Positions 9,407 to 18,348 of a stretch of 32,845 bases of DNA are shown here, in pieces. The DNA lies in contig JAKIWH010000004.1 of NCBI GenBank assembly GCA_022750125.1, forward strand, positions 1 to 32,845, given 5' to 3'. Source of the stretch: Thermoplasmata archaeon (GTDB lineage: Archaea > Thermoplasmatota > Thermoplasmata > Lutacidiplasmatales > UBA184). Within the stretch, counting starts at the first letter, position 1; each line of letters begins with the position of its first letter. A program made the position numbers and the translations under genes. The notes under the pieces were generated by a model that did no database searches, was not told the origin of the DNA, and worked only from the letters and a program-made list of their open reading frames with translations.

Positions 9407-10416
9407 ACCCCGAAGCCGGGCTGGCGCAGGCCCGTCGACTCGTCGAGGCCGAACATCAAGTTCGCGTTCTGGATCGCCTGCGCTGCACCGCCCTTGCCGA
9501 GGTTGTCGAGCGCACTGAAGAGCACGGGAGCATCGCCCGCTCGCTGGAGTGAGAGGAAGCAGAGGTTCGTGCCCTGCGTCCAGCTGAGCCGGGGGGTGGC
9601 CCCCACGTGCACGAACGGGCTCGTCCCGTACGTGGACTCGTAGAGCGCGGGCCAACCTGCTGGGTCGGCCGCGTCTGCGAGCGCGGGGTAGATCGAGCAG
9701 AGGATCCCGCGCACCAGGGGCACGAGGTGCGGGACGAACACGAGCGACAGGCTTGTGCCGGTGAGGGCGGTGATCGCCGCCTGCATCTCGGGCACGTGTC
9801 GGTGCGTCGGGGTACCGTACGGTTGGACGGTCAGCGCTGCCTCCGGGTGATGCGTTCCCGACGTGAGCGAGGCTCCGGCGCCCGAGGTTCCGCTCTTCGC
9901 ATCGACGATCACGGGACCTTTGATCTCTCCAGCCCGGAGAAGGGGAGCTAGCGCGAGCAGCGTGGCGGTCGGGTAGCAACCAGGGTTCGCGACGAGTCGC
10001 GCGCCGCGGACCGCGTCGCGGGAGAGCTCGGGGAGGCCGTACACGGCCTCGGCGAGATGGCCCGCGTCGAGGTGCGGCTGGCCGTAGGCGCGGGCGTACG
10101 CCTCGGGGTCCCGGAGCCGGTAGTCGGGTCCGAGGTCCACGACCTTCGTGCCTGCGTCGAGGAGCGCCGGGACCTGCTTCATTGCCTCCCCGGCAGGCCC
10201 CGCAAGGAAGGCGAGGTCGACATTCAGTTCCTGCGAGTCCGAACGAGTGACCAGCCGGTTCCCTGGGAGATTCGGCCAGATTGCTTCGAGAGGCTCTCCC
10301 GAGCGGCTTGAGGAGACTACCGCGGTCAGAGCGAACTCGGGGTGAGTGGAGAGAAGGCGGAGGAGTTCTCCGCCGAGATAGCCGCTCCCACCAATGACTG
10401 CCGTAGACGTCGACAT
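9403..10416 (-). CDS. argC: N-acetyl-gamma-glutamyl-phosphate reductase
   Basis: 'TAVIGGSGYLGGELLRLLSTHPEF', catalytic 'VANPGCYPTATLLAL', 'VDAKSGTSGAGASLTSGTHHPE', 'HRHVPEM', 'FVPHLVPLVRGIL'. Confidence 0.95.
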   Translation of the reverse strand: MSTSTAVIGGSGYLGGELLRLLSTHPEFALTAVVSSSRSGEPLEAIWPNLPGNRLVTRSDSQELNVDLAFLAGPAGEAMKQVPALLDAGTKVVDLGPDYRLRDPEAYARAYGQPHLDAGHLAEAVYGLPELSRDAVRGARLVANPGCYPTATLLALAPLLRAGEIKGPVIVDAKSGTSGAGASLTSGTHHPEAALTVQPYGTPTHRHVPEMQAAITALTGTSLSLVFVPHLVPLVRGILCSIYPALADAADPAGWPALYESTYGTSPFVHVGATPRLSWTQGTNLCFLSLQRAGDAPVLFSALDNLGKGGAAQAIQNANLMFGLDESTGLRQPGFGV

Positions 10417-10447
10417 GGCGGGGAACAGAGTTGCCTACGGGGAGTTT

Positions 10448-10458
10448 GTTCTAAGAAC
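10448..10458. promoter_or_regulatory. Candidate operator: 11-bp inverted repeat GTTCT-A-AGAAC upstream of argC
   Basis: Perfect 5-bp arms around one central base, ending 32 bp upstream of the argC start codon and next to the A/T-rich tract expected to hold the promoter. No regulator has been shown. Confidence 0.35.
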
Positions 10459-10746
10459 GTCGTGTCCCGGTTGGGGCGCGCGCCGCTCCGCATGTGACCC
10501 ACGCGACTACTCTCAGTCCACCCGAGATCCACGGAGCGCAGCGTGGCCGGAGGCGTTCGCCGGCCCGGATCCGGTGCAAGAGGGGTGCTAACCGACACCT
10601 CCGCGGTACGAATCTCGGTCGCGCTCCTTTGGGATTCAGGGAGGAGATATCCGGCAGCCGCCCGGGCCGATTTCCCCGCAAAATCAGCGACAAATACGAC
10701 TAAGTAGGGGGCCCTCGCATGAATTCCACGCCGCCGGGAGAAATCG

Positions 10747-11271
10747 ATGCAAACTAGAGTGCCGGGACGCCTCGTGTACTTTGCGACCTTCGTCGGGGCG
10801 CTCGCGCTCGTGGGAGGGTTCGCCTTGGCCACCTTTACGACCTCCTCGAGCCAGCTCTACGCTCAGGGCGACTACGTGAGCGCCGCGGGCAGCGTCGCCG
10901 GCCTCACCTACACGTCCGTCCAGCTTACCGCCACCACGAACCCCGCCCCTTCGGCCCCCACCGGCACCTCAAGCTCCCCGCAAGTGCTTGCGACCGGCGC
11001 GAACAACTTCTGCGCCAACACCTGCGTCGCGGGCGACTTCGCCATCGTGGCCACGTACACCTATACGACGGGGTTCTCGGGCGCGGCCCAGTTCACGGTG
11101 CAGACCTCCGCCGGCGCGGCGAGCGGTACCGACACGATCTACCTCGGGCAGGCCTCGACCGCGGTCGGCGGGACGATCGTGATCACCTGGGACCTGGGAA
11201 GCTCGGCCCTCACGATCACGGCCGTGACCCTCACGGACCAGCAGTGCAGCAGCCCGACGAGCTGCCCCTAG
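10747..11271 (+). CDS. Secreted or membrane-anchored beta-rich protein with N-terminal hydrophobic segment, unknown function
   Basis: 174 aa; 'RLVYFATFVGALALVGGFALATF' N-terminal TM/signal followed by a Thr/Ser-rich, beta-type sequence with two Cys pairs ('CANTC', 'CSSPTSC'). 'gggag' SD-like element upstream of the ATG. Confidence 0.7.
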   Translation: MQTRVPGRLVYFATFVGALALVGGFALATFTTSSSQLYAQGDYVSAAGSVAGLTYTSVQLTATTNPAPSAPTGTSSSPQVLATGANNFCANTCVAGDFAIVATYTYTTGFSGAAQFTVQTSAGAASGTDTIYLGQASTAVGGTIVITWDLGSSALTITAVTLTDQQCSSPTSCP

Positions 11272-11404
11272 ACCCGGCGGGCCCGGCGACCACCCCCCAC
11301 CCGCCCGGGCCGGCCCGGCCTTGACGCACGGGTCGGTGCCGAACTCGGAGCTCCCCCCTCGAGAGGAATCTCTTTGGCGGGGGCGGGGATAGCTCGCGCC
11401 GTTC

Positions 11405-12007
11405 ATGTCGAACAGTTGGGGAGTGAGCAGTCTCGCCGAGGCGGCCCGGCGCAACTTCCGCTGGAGCCTCCCGCTCCTCCTCCTCGCCCTGGTAAGCGTG
11501 GCCATCGGAGTCGCACTGTTCCTCCAACAGGCGCACGCGCCGCCGACGCGGTACCCGGTCTGGGGGCTAGCGCTCGCGATCGGTCTCCTGGCGCTCGCAG
11601 CGGGGCTCGTATCCCTCCTCTTCGGAGATTTCAGCTCCGATTCGGAGCGCGGCCTCGTTCAGCTTTCGGCCGAAGAGATGGTGGTGCCGAAGGGAGAGTG
11701 GCTCGAGTTGCGCAAGCGCGTGGAGGTGCTGAGCCAGCGATCCCGCGACGACCCCGCCGGGTGGAACGACGCGGCCGCCTCCCTTCCCCTCACCTTCATG
11801 CCGTCCAGCACCCCCCCGAAGGGGTCGGGACGGCGGCACGGCAGGGTAGGGGGGGGCCGACCCGCTGGGGCTGGGGCGAACAGCCAGAACTCGTTCGATT
11901 CGGAGCCGATCCCCGAGCCTCCATCGCCTCCGCCCCCGACGCTCGAAGACTCCCCCCCAGCCGAGGGGGTCCGCGATTCCAAGGGGTCGAGGCCGAAGTC
12001 GGCCTAG
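11405..12007 (+). CDS. Two-TM membrane protein with a disordered Pro/Ser-rich C-terminus
   Basis: TM segments 'WSLPLLLLALVSVAIGVALFL' and 'VWGLALAIGLLALAAGLVSLLFG', short charged segment, then low-complexity tail. Confidence 0.65.
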   Translation: MSNSWGVSSLAEAARRNFRWSLPLLLLALVSVAIGVALFLQQAHAPPTRYPVWGLALAIGLLALAAGLVSLLFGDFSSDSERGLVQLSAEEMVVPKGEWLELRKRVEVLSQRSRDDPAGWNDAAASLPLTFMPSSTPPKGSGRRHGRVGGGRPAGAGANSQNSFDSEPIPEPPSPPPPTLEDSPPAEGVRDSKGSRPKSA

Positions 12008-12053
12008 CTCTGCCCGGGCACGACGACCGTCGCCCACGCGCGATCCTCGCGCG

Positions 12054-13937
12054 TCACGACGCGGGCTCTGCCCCGATCGCCATCGCCGCCCGCAGCACAC
12101 CGATGTGGGTGAACGCCTGCGGGTAGTTCCCGAGCGGCACGGCTCCCGTCGGGTCGTACTCCTCGGAAAAGAGGCGAAGGGGACCGGCGACCTTGAGGAG
12201 CTCACGGAAGTTTCGGACCGCCCGAGCGCGTTCGCCCGATCGCGCCAGGCACTCGACGAGCCAGAAGGAGCAGAGGAGGAATGCGCCCTCGGGGCCATGG
12301 AGGCTCCGGGAGGAGGAGTACCGGTACACAAACGGACCCCGGGTGAGCTTCTCCTCGACGAGGCGGATGGTCCCCTGCACCCGCGAGTCCGTGTACGGCA
12401 GGAAGCCGACCATCGGCACGCGCAGGAGGCTTGCGTCCGGCCACCGGCGGTCGAAGCCCTGGACGAAGCCGCCGAGGCGTTGGTCGAACCCCCGGTCCAG
12501 CAGCACACGGCGGATCGCCTCGGCTGCGACCCGAAACTCCTCCGCCCGGCTCGGCTCCCCGAACCGCTCGGCGAGTTCCGCCCCTCGGGCGACCGCGACC
12601 CAGCACATGAGCTTCGAGTGGGTGTAGTGCGTGGGCGCCGCCCGGGACTCCCAGATGCCGCTGTCGCGCCGGGTCCACTCCCGCGCGGCGAGCTCTGCGA
12701 GCGGCCGTAGCCGCGGCCACGCCTTCCGGACGAACTCGGGGTCGGCGTGGGCGAGCTGCGCCGCCGAGCCGACCACTTCGCCAAAGATGTCGAGCTGCAG
12801 CTGCGATGCGGCCGCGTTCCCGATCCGGATCGGCTTCGAGCCGGCGTAACCGTCCCAGTGGTCGAGCCGTTCCTCGTGCGGCGGCGCCTCGCCCGAGAGG
12901 TCGTACAGCGTACGGAGTGGTACCCGCGCGCCCTTGCGGGGCATGGCGCTCAGTAGCCAGCGAAAGTACTGGCGCGCTTCCTCGAGATGCCCGAGCGCGA
13001 TGAACGCCTGGGCCGCGAACGCCGCGTCGCGGACCCAGACGTAGCGGTAGTCCCAGTTCCTCGGTCCGCCCGGCCATTCGGGGAGCGAGGTGGTGGGCGC
13101 GGCGACGAACGCGCCCGACTCGTGGTCGGAGAGGAGCTTCAGGAGGAGCTCCGATCGCTCGACCCAGTCGTGCCACACGTGCGCCGCGCGGTGCATGGGG
13201 GAATCCGGCCGGTGCACCCAGCCCCGCCAAAATCGGATCGTGTCCCTGAGGGAGGCGTCGGGAGAGGCGAGGGGCGTTCCTTCACCCCAGAGGATCTCCG
13301 TCGTTGCGCCTTGGCCGGGACGCACGGCGAATGTCGAGGCGGCGACCCGTCCCTCGACCTGCCAGCTCCCGGGGGAGAACAAGTTAAGGAGGGCGGATCC
13401 CGACCGGGCCCGGATGGTTCCCTTTCCGCTGACCTGCCACCGGGGCGCGGGCGCGCGCCCGTAGTCGAACCTAGGCTCGACAACGAGGCGGACCGGCACG
13501 GGGCCGCCCTCCGCCTCGAGCCTCCGCACGATCCTCGGCTCGGGTACGGCAGTTCTTGCCTTCGCCACAGGCATGAAGTCGGTGACGGTGAGCTGACGGG
13601 CTCCCTCGAGGAGAAAGTGGGTGCGGAGCACGTTCGTCGCCGGGACGTAGCGTTGCGTCGTTACCTTGCAGCTCTCGGGCTCGACGAGGTGGAACCCACC
13701 TCGAGCCCGGTCGAGGAGCCGTCCGAAGACGGAGGGAGCGGCGAACCGGGGAAGGCAGGCCCAATCGATCGAGCCTCTCGCCGATACCAGCGCCGCGGTG
13801 CGGAGGTTCCCGATCGCTCCGTAGCTGTAGATCGTGTCCCACGCCGGGGTGGCGGGCGGGTCTTTTGGTGGAGTTTCCCGGTTGCGCCCGCTGGCGCGCC
13901 TCGGCCCGGAGGCGCTCCGGCGGGCCGGCGATCGCAT
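12054..13937 (-). CDS. Glycoside hydrolase family 15 protein (glucoamylase/trehalase-like)
   Basis: 'YSYGAIGNLRTAALVSARGSIDWACLPRFAAPSVFGRLLD' N-terminal domain; catalytic-domain motifs 'RNWDYRYVWVRDAAFAAQAFIALG', 'HLDHWDGYAGSKPIRIGNAAASQLQLDIFGEV'-like, 'EGAFLLCSFWLVECLA', 'FSEEYDP'. Start chosen at ATG 13937; the longer ORF upstream is low-complexity. Confidence 0.9.
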   Translation of the reverse strand: MRSPARRSASGPRRASGRNRETPPKDPPATPAWDTIYSYGAIGNLRTAALVSARGSIDWACLPRFAAPSVFGRLLDRARGGFHLVEPESCKVTTQRYVPATNVLRTHFLLEGARQLTVTDFMPVAKARTAVPEPRIVRRLEAEGGPVPVRLVVEPRFDYGRAPAPRWQVSGKGTIRARSGSALLNLFSPGSWQVEGRVAASTFAVRPGQGATTEILWGEGTPLASPDASLRDTIRFWRGWVHRPDSPMHRAAHVWHDWVERSELLLKLLSDHESGAFVAAPTTSLPEWPGGPRNWDYRYVWVRDAAFAAQAFIALGHLEEARQYFRWLLSAMPRKGARVPLRTLYDLSGEAPPHEERLDHWDGYAGSKPIRIGNAAASQLQLDIFGEVVGSAAQLAHADPEFVRKAWPRLRPLAELAAREWTRRDSGIWESRAAPTHYTHSKLMCWVAVARGAELAERFGEPSRAEEFRVAAEAIRRVLLDRGFDQRLGGFVQGFDRRWPDASLLRVPMVGFLPYTDSRVQGTIRLVEEKLTRGPFVYRYSSSRSLHGPEGAFLLCSFWLVECLARSGERARAVRNFRELLKVAGPLRLFSEEYDPTGAVPLGNYPQAFTHIGVLRAAMAIGAEPAS

Positions 13938-14005
13938 CGGCGCGGGGAGACGCGGTGAGGTAAGGGGCTTTCCGTGCTTCGGGCGCGGGGTAGCCCGCGA
14001 CGCTT

Positions 14006-15439
14006 CTATAGGTGCCAGCTCGGCCCGCCGTACCCGTCGGGGAGTCCCGGAGGGTTCGCTCCGCCGAACGGGTCGGGGCGAGGCACCGGAGCGCGGCCCT
14101 GCTTCGTCGCGAGGTACCGCTCGATCGCTTCCGCGGCTTTGTAGCCGGCCGCCATAGCGTAGACCACCGACTTTCCGCCTCCGGCGAACACCCCGTCGAC
14201 GTCGGTCATCCAGTCCTCCCGCTTTCCCTGGGGCCATCCCTGCGAACCGAACTTGAAGTCGAGCTCGGGCGGGAGGCCCGTCACGTCGGCCCGCTCCCCG
14301 ACGGCGATGATGACCGTGTCGCACGCGAGGGTCTCCTCGGAGCCGGGGACCGGGACCACCGTGGGCCGACCTAACGCGTCGGGGGGTCCCGGCTGCGTCG
14401 CCTGTACCCGAACTCCCTCGACCTGTCCCGTCCCGACGATCTCGAGCGGCATCCGTTCGAACAGGAACTCGACGCCCTCTAGCTCGCCCCCCTCCAGCTC
14501 CTCGGGCCCGGCCGGGATCTCCTTGCGGCTCTTCCGGTAGACGACTCGCACAGGGCCGTGCTCGGGAAGGCGCCGGCAGGAGCGGGCCGCGTCGAGCGCG
14601 ACGTCACCGCCGCCAATCACGGCGACCGACCGCCCCGCCCGCCCCAGGAGGCCACTCGGTCCCTTGTTCATCGCGAGGAGGAACGGAAGCGCCGAGAAGA
14701 CGCCCGGCAGGTGCTCGCCGGGAACGCCGAGCTCCCGGGGGTCGGAAGCCCCGATCGCCACGAACACCGCGAGGTATCCTTCCGCGAGGAGCGACTCGGG
14801 GGTGAACTCCCTCCCTGCCCTGCGTCCCATCAGGAAGGTTATGTCGAGCTTCCCGAACCGACCGACGTCAGTGTCGAGCTCGTCCCCGTCCATGTGGTAC
14901 TTCGGGATCGTGTCGACCTGGCCGCCCAGGAACGGTTGCGCCTCGAAGACGGTGATCGAGTAGCCTCGCAGGGCAAGGTCCCAGGCGGCGGCGAGGCCGG
15001 CGGGCCCGCCGCCCACGATGGCGACCCGTTCGTTCCGCGGCGCGCTCGGAACGTACACGAGCTGGGAGTTGCCGAGCTCGAGCGCGGCCCGCTTCAGGTG
15101 CCGGATCGCGATCGGGACCCCCCGTCCCGCGATGATGCAGTCCTCCTCGCAGTAGTGGTAGCAGGTCTTGCAGAGCACCGTCGCGAGCGGGTTCTCCCGC
15201 AGCGTGAGACGCGCCGCGTCGTCGAACCGCTCCTGGGCGATGAGGCTGATGTAGCCACGGCAATCCTGGGTGATCGGACAGGCCTGGACGCAGTACGGCA
15301 TCGCGCACTGGAGGCACCGCTGCGCCTCGAGCACCGCCTTCTCGTGGGTGTAGGGGTGGAGAATCTCCGCGAACCCCTCGGTCCGTTCGACGGTGGTCTC
15401 CTCGGGAATGGGGAGCCGTTGGTACCGATCGGGGCACAT
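14006..15439 (-). CDS. GltD-like NAD(P)-dependent oxidoreductase (glutamate synthase small subunit family)
   Basis: N-terminal Cys clusters 'QRCLQCAMPYCVQACPI' and 'CKTCYHYCEEDCI', dinucleotide motifs 'VAIVGGGPAGLAAAWDLALRG' and 'VAVIGGGDVALDAARS', and 'GVFAGGG'. 'GGAGGTC' SD-like sequence upstream. Confidence 0.9.
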   Translation of the reverse strand: MCPDRYQRLPIPEETTVERTEGFAEILHPYTHEKAVLEAQRCLQCAMPYCVQACPITQDCRGYISLIAQERFDDAARLTLRENPLATVLCKTCYHYCEEDCIIAGRGVPIAIRHLKRAALELGNSQLVYVPSAPRNERVAIVGGGPAGLAAAWDLALRGYSITVFEAQPFLGGQVDTIPKYHMDGDELDTDVGRFGKLDITFLMGRRAGREFTPESLLAEGYLAVFVAIGASDPRELGVPGEHLPGVFSALPFLLAMNKGPSGLLGRAGRSVAVIGGGDVALDAARSCRRLPEHGPVRVVYRKSRKEIPAGPEELEGGELEGVEFLFERMPLEIVGTGQVEGVRVQATQPGPPDALGRPTVVPVPGSEETLACDTVIIAVGERADVTGLPPELDFKFGSQGWPQGKREDWMTDVDGVFAGGGKSVVYAMAAGYKAAEAIERYLATKQGRAPVPRPDPFGGANPPGLPDGYGGPSWHL

Positions 15440-15537
15440 CGCTGAACGACCTCCGTCCCGGGAAACGGCTCACCTAGCGCACGCGGCGTATAGGGTCGTC
15501 GCCGAGCGGCGGTGGTCTCTGCGACGCCCGAACCGAA

Positions 15538-17631
15538 CTAGCTGCCCCGTTGGGCCCACCGCGGGAGGTCGGCGCCGCACGCCTGGCACGTGCTCCGGAT
15601 CGGGAGGTTCGCCGTCCCGCAGCTCCGGCAGATCTTGACCCCCTTCACCGTGCGGCTCGGGTCGGTCTGGGGAACCCAGGGAGCCTTCGACTGGAGCTCC
15701 TCCGACTGGGTGCGCTTGAGCCGGGAGAAGGCGACGAGGGCGAGGAGAAGACCGATGAGGAAGGCAACGGCGAGGAGGCCGAGCGCCGAGAGGAGGGGCT
15801 GGGGCGGCGGAGGGACCGTCACGGAGAGGGCCGGGAGTGCCGAGCTGTTCGTGGCGCCGAGCGGGTCCCGAACGAGGACGGTTGGGTGGTAGGTACCGGC
15901 GGAAGCGTACGCGTGGTGGAGATTCGCTCCGTAGCCGACCTTGCCGTCCCCGAACGTCCAGGTGTAGTTGTACGGTGCTCCCGCGCCGCCCGAGGCAGTC
16001 GCGTTGAACAGCATCGAGCTGCCGGTCGTAGTCGAGGCCGAGAGCGGGAGGACGGTCACCGTGAGCGCGCGAATCTGGAGGGGCACCGTAGTCGAGACCG
16101 TGATCCCGTTCGAATCGGTGACCCGGAACGTCGCTGTGAACGCGCCGGGCCCAAGGTAGGCATGGGTGGCATTCGCCTTGTTCGTGGGGCCCACGTTCCC
16201 GTCTCCGAAGCTCCAGGTGAGGGTCGGGAAGGTGCCCGAGCCGTTGCGGACGAGGGCTCGGAACTGAAGGGGGGTGCCGGGCGCGGCGACCGCCGAGCTT
16301 ACCGTCGCCGAAACCCCGAGCGCCGGGCTGATCGCGAGGGATAGGGAGGTCGCCGTCTGCGTGTCGGTCGCATCGACCGCGCTGCAGGTGGCGGAGAAGC
16401 GGCCGGACGAGGTGTAGCTGTGGATCGCGCTCGCCGAGCCGTTCGGGCTCCCGTCCCCGAAGCTCCAGCCGGTGGCGAACGGCGGGGTGCCCTGGTGCGG
16501 GACGCAGCCGAAGGTGATCCCCTCCCCGACGTCCGCGGTCGTCCGGTTCGTCGTGAGGGTGAGCGTGGGAGCCGCGTTGACGGAGATGGTGGTGGCGGCG
16601 TTCGCGTGGGCGCTCGTCGAATCGGTCACCTCGCAGTTGACGGAGGCCGGGCCCGCGCTCGGGAACGATCGGCTCTCGCTGCCGGGCCCCGGAGTCGGGG
16701 ATCCGGCGCCGAACGTCCAAGTGTAGTTGAACGGGGCGACCCCGCCCGACGGGTTGCAGGTGAAGAGGTCCGACTCTCCGGTATCGATGACGGTGCGGGT
16801 CGCGGAGAGCGAGGCCCCGAGGGTGAAGGTGGTGCCGAACGTTACCGGGTTCGACTCCGTCGTGCTCAGCTGCTGCCCGCCCTGGCCGCAGGCAACGTAG
16901 CATTCGGTCGTGTTGAGATAGAAGGAGTAGCCCACGCCGCCCGCGAGTCCCGTCACCGTGAAGGTGCGGGTGGAGGGGTTCACCACGGTTGCGACGAGGA
17001 GAGGGGCGCTCCCGTTCTTTTCCTCGTAGAGACTGTAGGTAACGAATCCGACGGCGCCCCCGTACGTCGCGTTGTTCGTCCAGTTGAAGTCGGCGGAGGA
17101 GGAGGTCGGTTTCGTGAAGGTGAGGTAGGCGAGGGTCGGTTGCGTCTGAGCGACCACGTTCGACCCGCTGCTTCCGCCGAAGCTGTTGTACTCGAGCACC
17201 TGCCACCAGTAGGTGGCGCCGGGGGAGAGACTCCCCGTGCTGAAGCTCGTCGCGGTCTGCGGGGTAACGACCCCGAAAAAGCTCCAGGGCCCCGAGGGGC
17301 CGGCGGAGGAGCCGAAGACGGTGTAGTTAGCGTAGAAGATGTCGTTCGTCGCGCTCCAGGAGAGGCCTACGGCTGCAGGAGCGTCCCCCGCCGTGGTGAG
17401 GGTGGGCGCGTGAGGTCGGCTCACGAGGGAGGATTCGCCGGAGGTCGGAGCGACGTGGGAGCGGAAGATCCCGGTCGAGGCGGCGGGGAGAGGGTGCGCT
17501 GCGTCCGGTGATGTGGGGAGCGATGCCGGGCTCGAACTACCGCTGCCCCTGGGAAGTACACCCACGAGCAGAGTGCCGAGCGCTACGAGCAGTACGAGGG
17601 AGAGGGCGAGCGTGCTCGTGCTGAACTTCAA
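15538..17631 (-). CDS. PKD/FN3-domain surface protein with C-terminal TM helix and cytosolic zinc ribbon
   Basis: N-terminal signal/TM, FN3-like repeats ('WSATNDIFYANYTVFGSS...YWWQVLEYNSFGG'), several PKD motifs ('YTWTFGAGSPTPG', 'GWSFGDGSPNGSASAIHSYTSSG', 'LTWSFGDGNVGPTN', 'YTWTFGDGKVGYG'), C-terminal TM 'LLSALGLLAVAFLIGLLLALVAF' followed by RLKR and 'CRSCGTANLPIRSTCQAC'. TTG start with 'GGGAGG' SD 9 nt upstream. Confidence 0.85.
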   Translation of the reverse strand: MKFSTSTLALSLVLLVALGTLLVGVLPRGSGSSSPASLPTSPDAAHPLPAASTGIFRSHVAPTSGESSLVSRPHAPTLTTAGDAPAAVGLSWSATNDIFYANYTVFGSSAGPSGPWSFFGVVTPQTATSFSTGSLSPGATYWWQVLEYNSFGGSSGSNVVAQTQPTLAYLTFTKPTSSSADFNWTNNATYGGAVGFVTYSLYEEKNGSAPLLVATVVNPSTRTFTVTGLAGGVGYSFYLNTTECYVACGQGGQQLSTTESNPVTFGTTFTLGASLSATRTVIDTGESDLFTCNPSGGVAPFNYTWTFGAGSPTPGPGSESRSFPSAGPASVNCEVTDSTSAHANAATTISVNAAPTLTLTTNRTTADVGEGITFGCVPHQGTPPFATGWSFGDGSPNGSASAIHSYTSSGRFSATCSAVDATDTQTATSLSLAISPALGVSATVSSAVAAPGTPLQFRALVRNGSGTFPTLTWSFGDGNVGPTNKANATHAYLGPGAFTATFRVTDSNGITVSTTVPLQIRALTVTVLPLSASTTTGSSMLFNATASGGAGAPYNYTWTFGDGKVGYGANLHHAYASAGTYHPTVLVRDPLGATNSSALPALSVTVPPPPQPLLSALGLLAVAFLIGLLLALVAFSRLKRTQSEELQSKAPWVPQTDPSRTVKGVKICRSCGTANLPIRSTCQACGADLPRWAQRGS

Positions 17632-17680
17632 CTAGGCGCCTCCCGGGTAGCGGCACTCTCGAGGTTTGCCTGCACCTTCC

Positions 17681-17690
17681 CCATATATCT
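17681..17690 (-). promoter_or_regulatory. Putative TATA box for the PKD/zinc-ribbon gene
   Basis: 'AGATATATGG' on the minus strand, about 55 nt upstream of the TTG start. This predicts a ~25-30 nt leader carrying the SD. Confidence 0.45.
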
Positions 17691-17767
17691 TGTGGGTGCG
17701 CGAAGGCTCCCCGCCGAGCCCGAAGACGCGAAACCCAGCTGGTCTGGCCGTCCGAATCAGGCCGTCG

Positions 17768-18181
17768 TCACTTCTTCTTCCGACGGCGTCGCGGTTCGGC
17801 CGGGCCGAACGCCTCGATCCAGTTGCCATCGGGGTCCTGGACGTAGATGAGCCACTGCTTGCCCTCCTTGAACTCCGCGACGACCTTCGCGCCCGCGCGC
17901 TTCACGAGGCGCATCCACGCCTGCATGTCCGGCGCGTAGAAGCCGAAGTGGTCGAACTCGGTGCCGATCCGGAACGGCTCGTAGAACCGGTTCCGCTTCG
18001 GGTAGAAGTTGAGCTCGATCTCGTGCACCGCGCCTGGATACCGGAAGTGGATCCAGATTCCGCCGTGTTCCATCTTCCCGCCCGAAACCTTTCGGAACCC
18101 GAGCCGTTCGTAGAACCGAGTCGAGCGCGCGAGATTGCGGACGCGTAGCCCTGTGTAGAGGAAGATCCCCGTTCTGGCCAT
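17768..18181 (-). CDS. VOC (glyoxalase/dioxygenase) family protein
   Basis: 'LYTGLRVRNLARSTRFYERLGFRKV', 'HEIELNFYP', 'DHFGFYAPDM', 'QWLIYVQDPDGNWIEAFGP' are typical VOC motifs. Confidence 0.9.
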   Translation of the reverse strand: MARTGIFLYTGLRVRNLARSTRFYERLGFRKVSGGKMEHGGIWIHFRYPGAVHEIELNFYPKRNRFYEPFRIGTEFDHFGFYAPDMQAWMRLVKRAGAKVVAEFKEGKQWLIYVQDPDGNWIEAFGPAEPRRRRKKK

Positions 18182-18348
18182 CGGGCGCGGAGTGCGACGG
18201 GGCTACTTGTAGTTGCGAGAACCGAACCCCCGTGGAGGCAGCTCGTTCTCCCGGCAGAGCGTCCGGTGCACCGGAGTGTGCGGTCGCGCGATGGGAAGAA
18301 GAAAGGCGAGAAGGGGTTGTGGCTCCCACGTCGGTGGGGGCCCGCGTC

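Noticed and set aside
10590-10630. Possible tRNA T-arm ('ggtacgaatctc')
   Set aside because: The T-loop consensus TTCRANY is broken, the flanking 5-bp arms do not pair, and no acceptor stem or D/anticodon arms could be built.
10326-10832. 168-aa minus-strand ORF across the argC promoter region
   Set aside because: No domain and unlikely composition. It overlaps the argC start, the palindrome and the start of the 10747 gene.
14558-15445. 295-aa plus-strand ORF antisense to the GltD-like gene (and similar long shadow ORFs such as 4876..6027, 6107..7336, 8129..8905, 13 kb and 16.4 kb plus-strand ORFs)
   Set aside because: High-GC third-position bias produces long antisense open frames. Translations are Arg/Glu/Pro/Gly-rich with no recognisable domains, and the opposite strands carry clear gene families.
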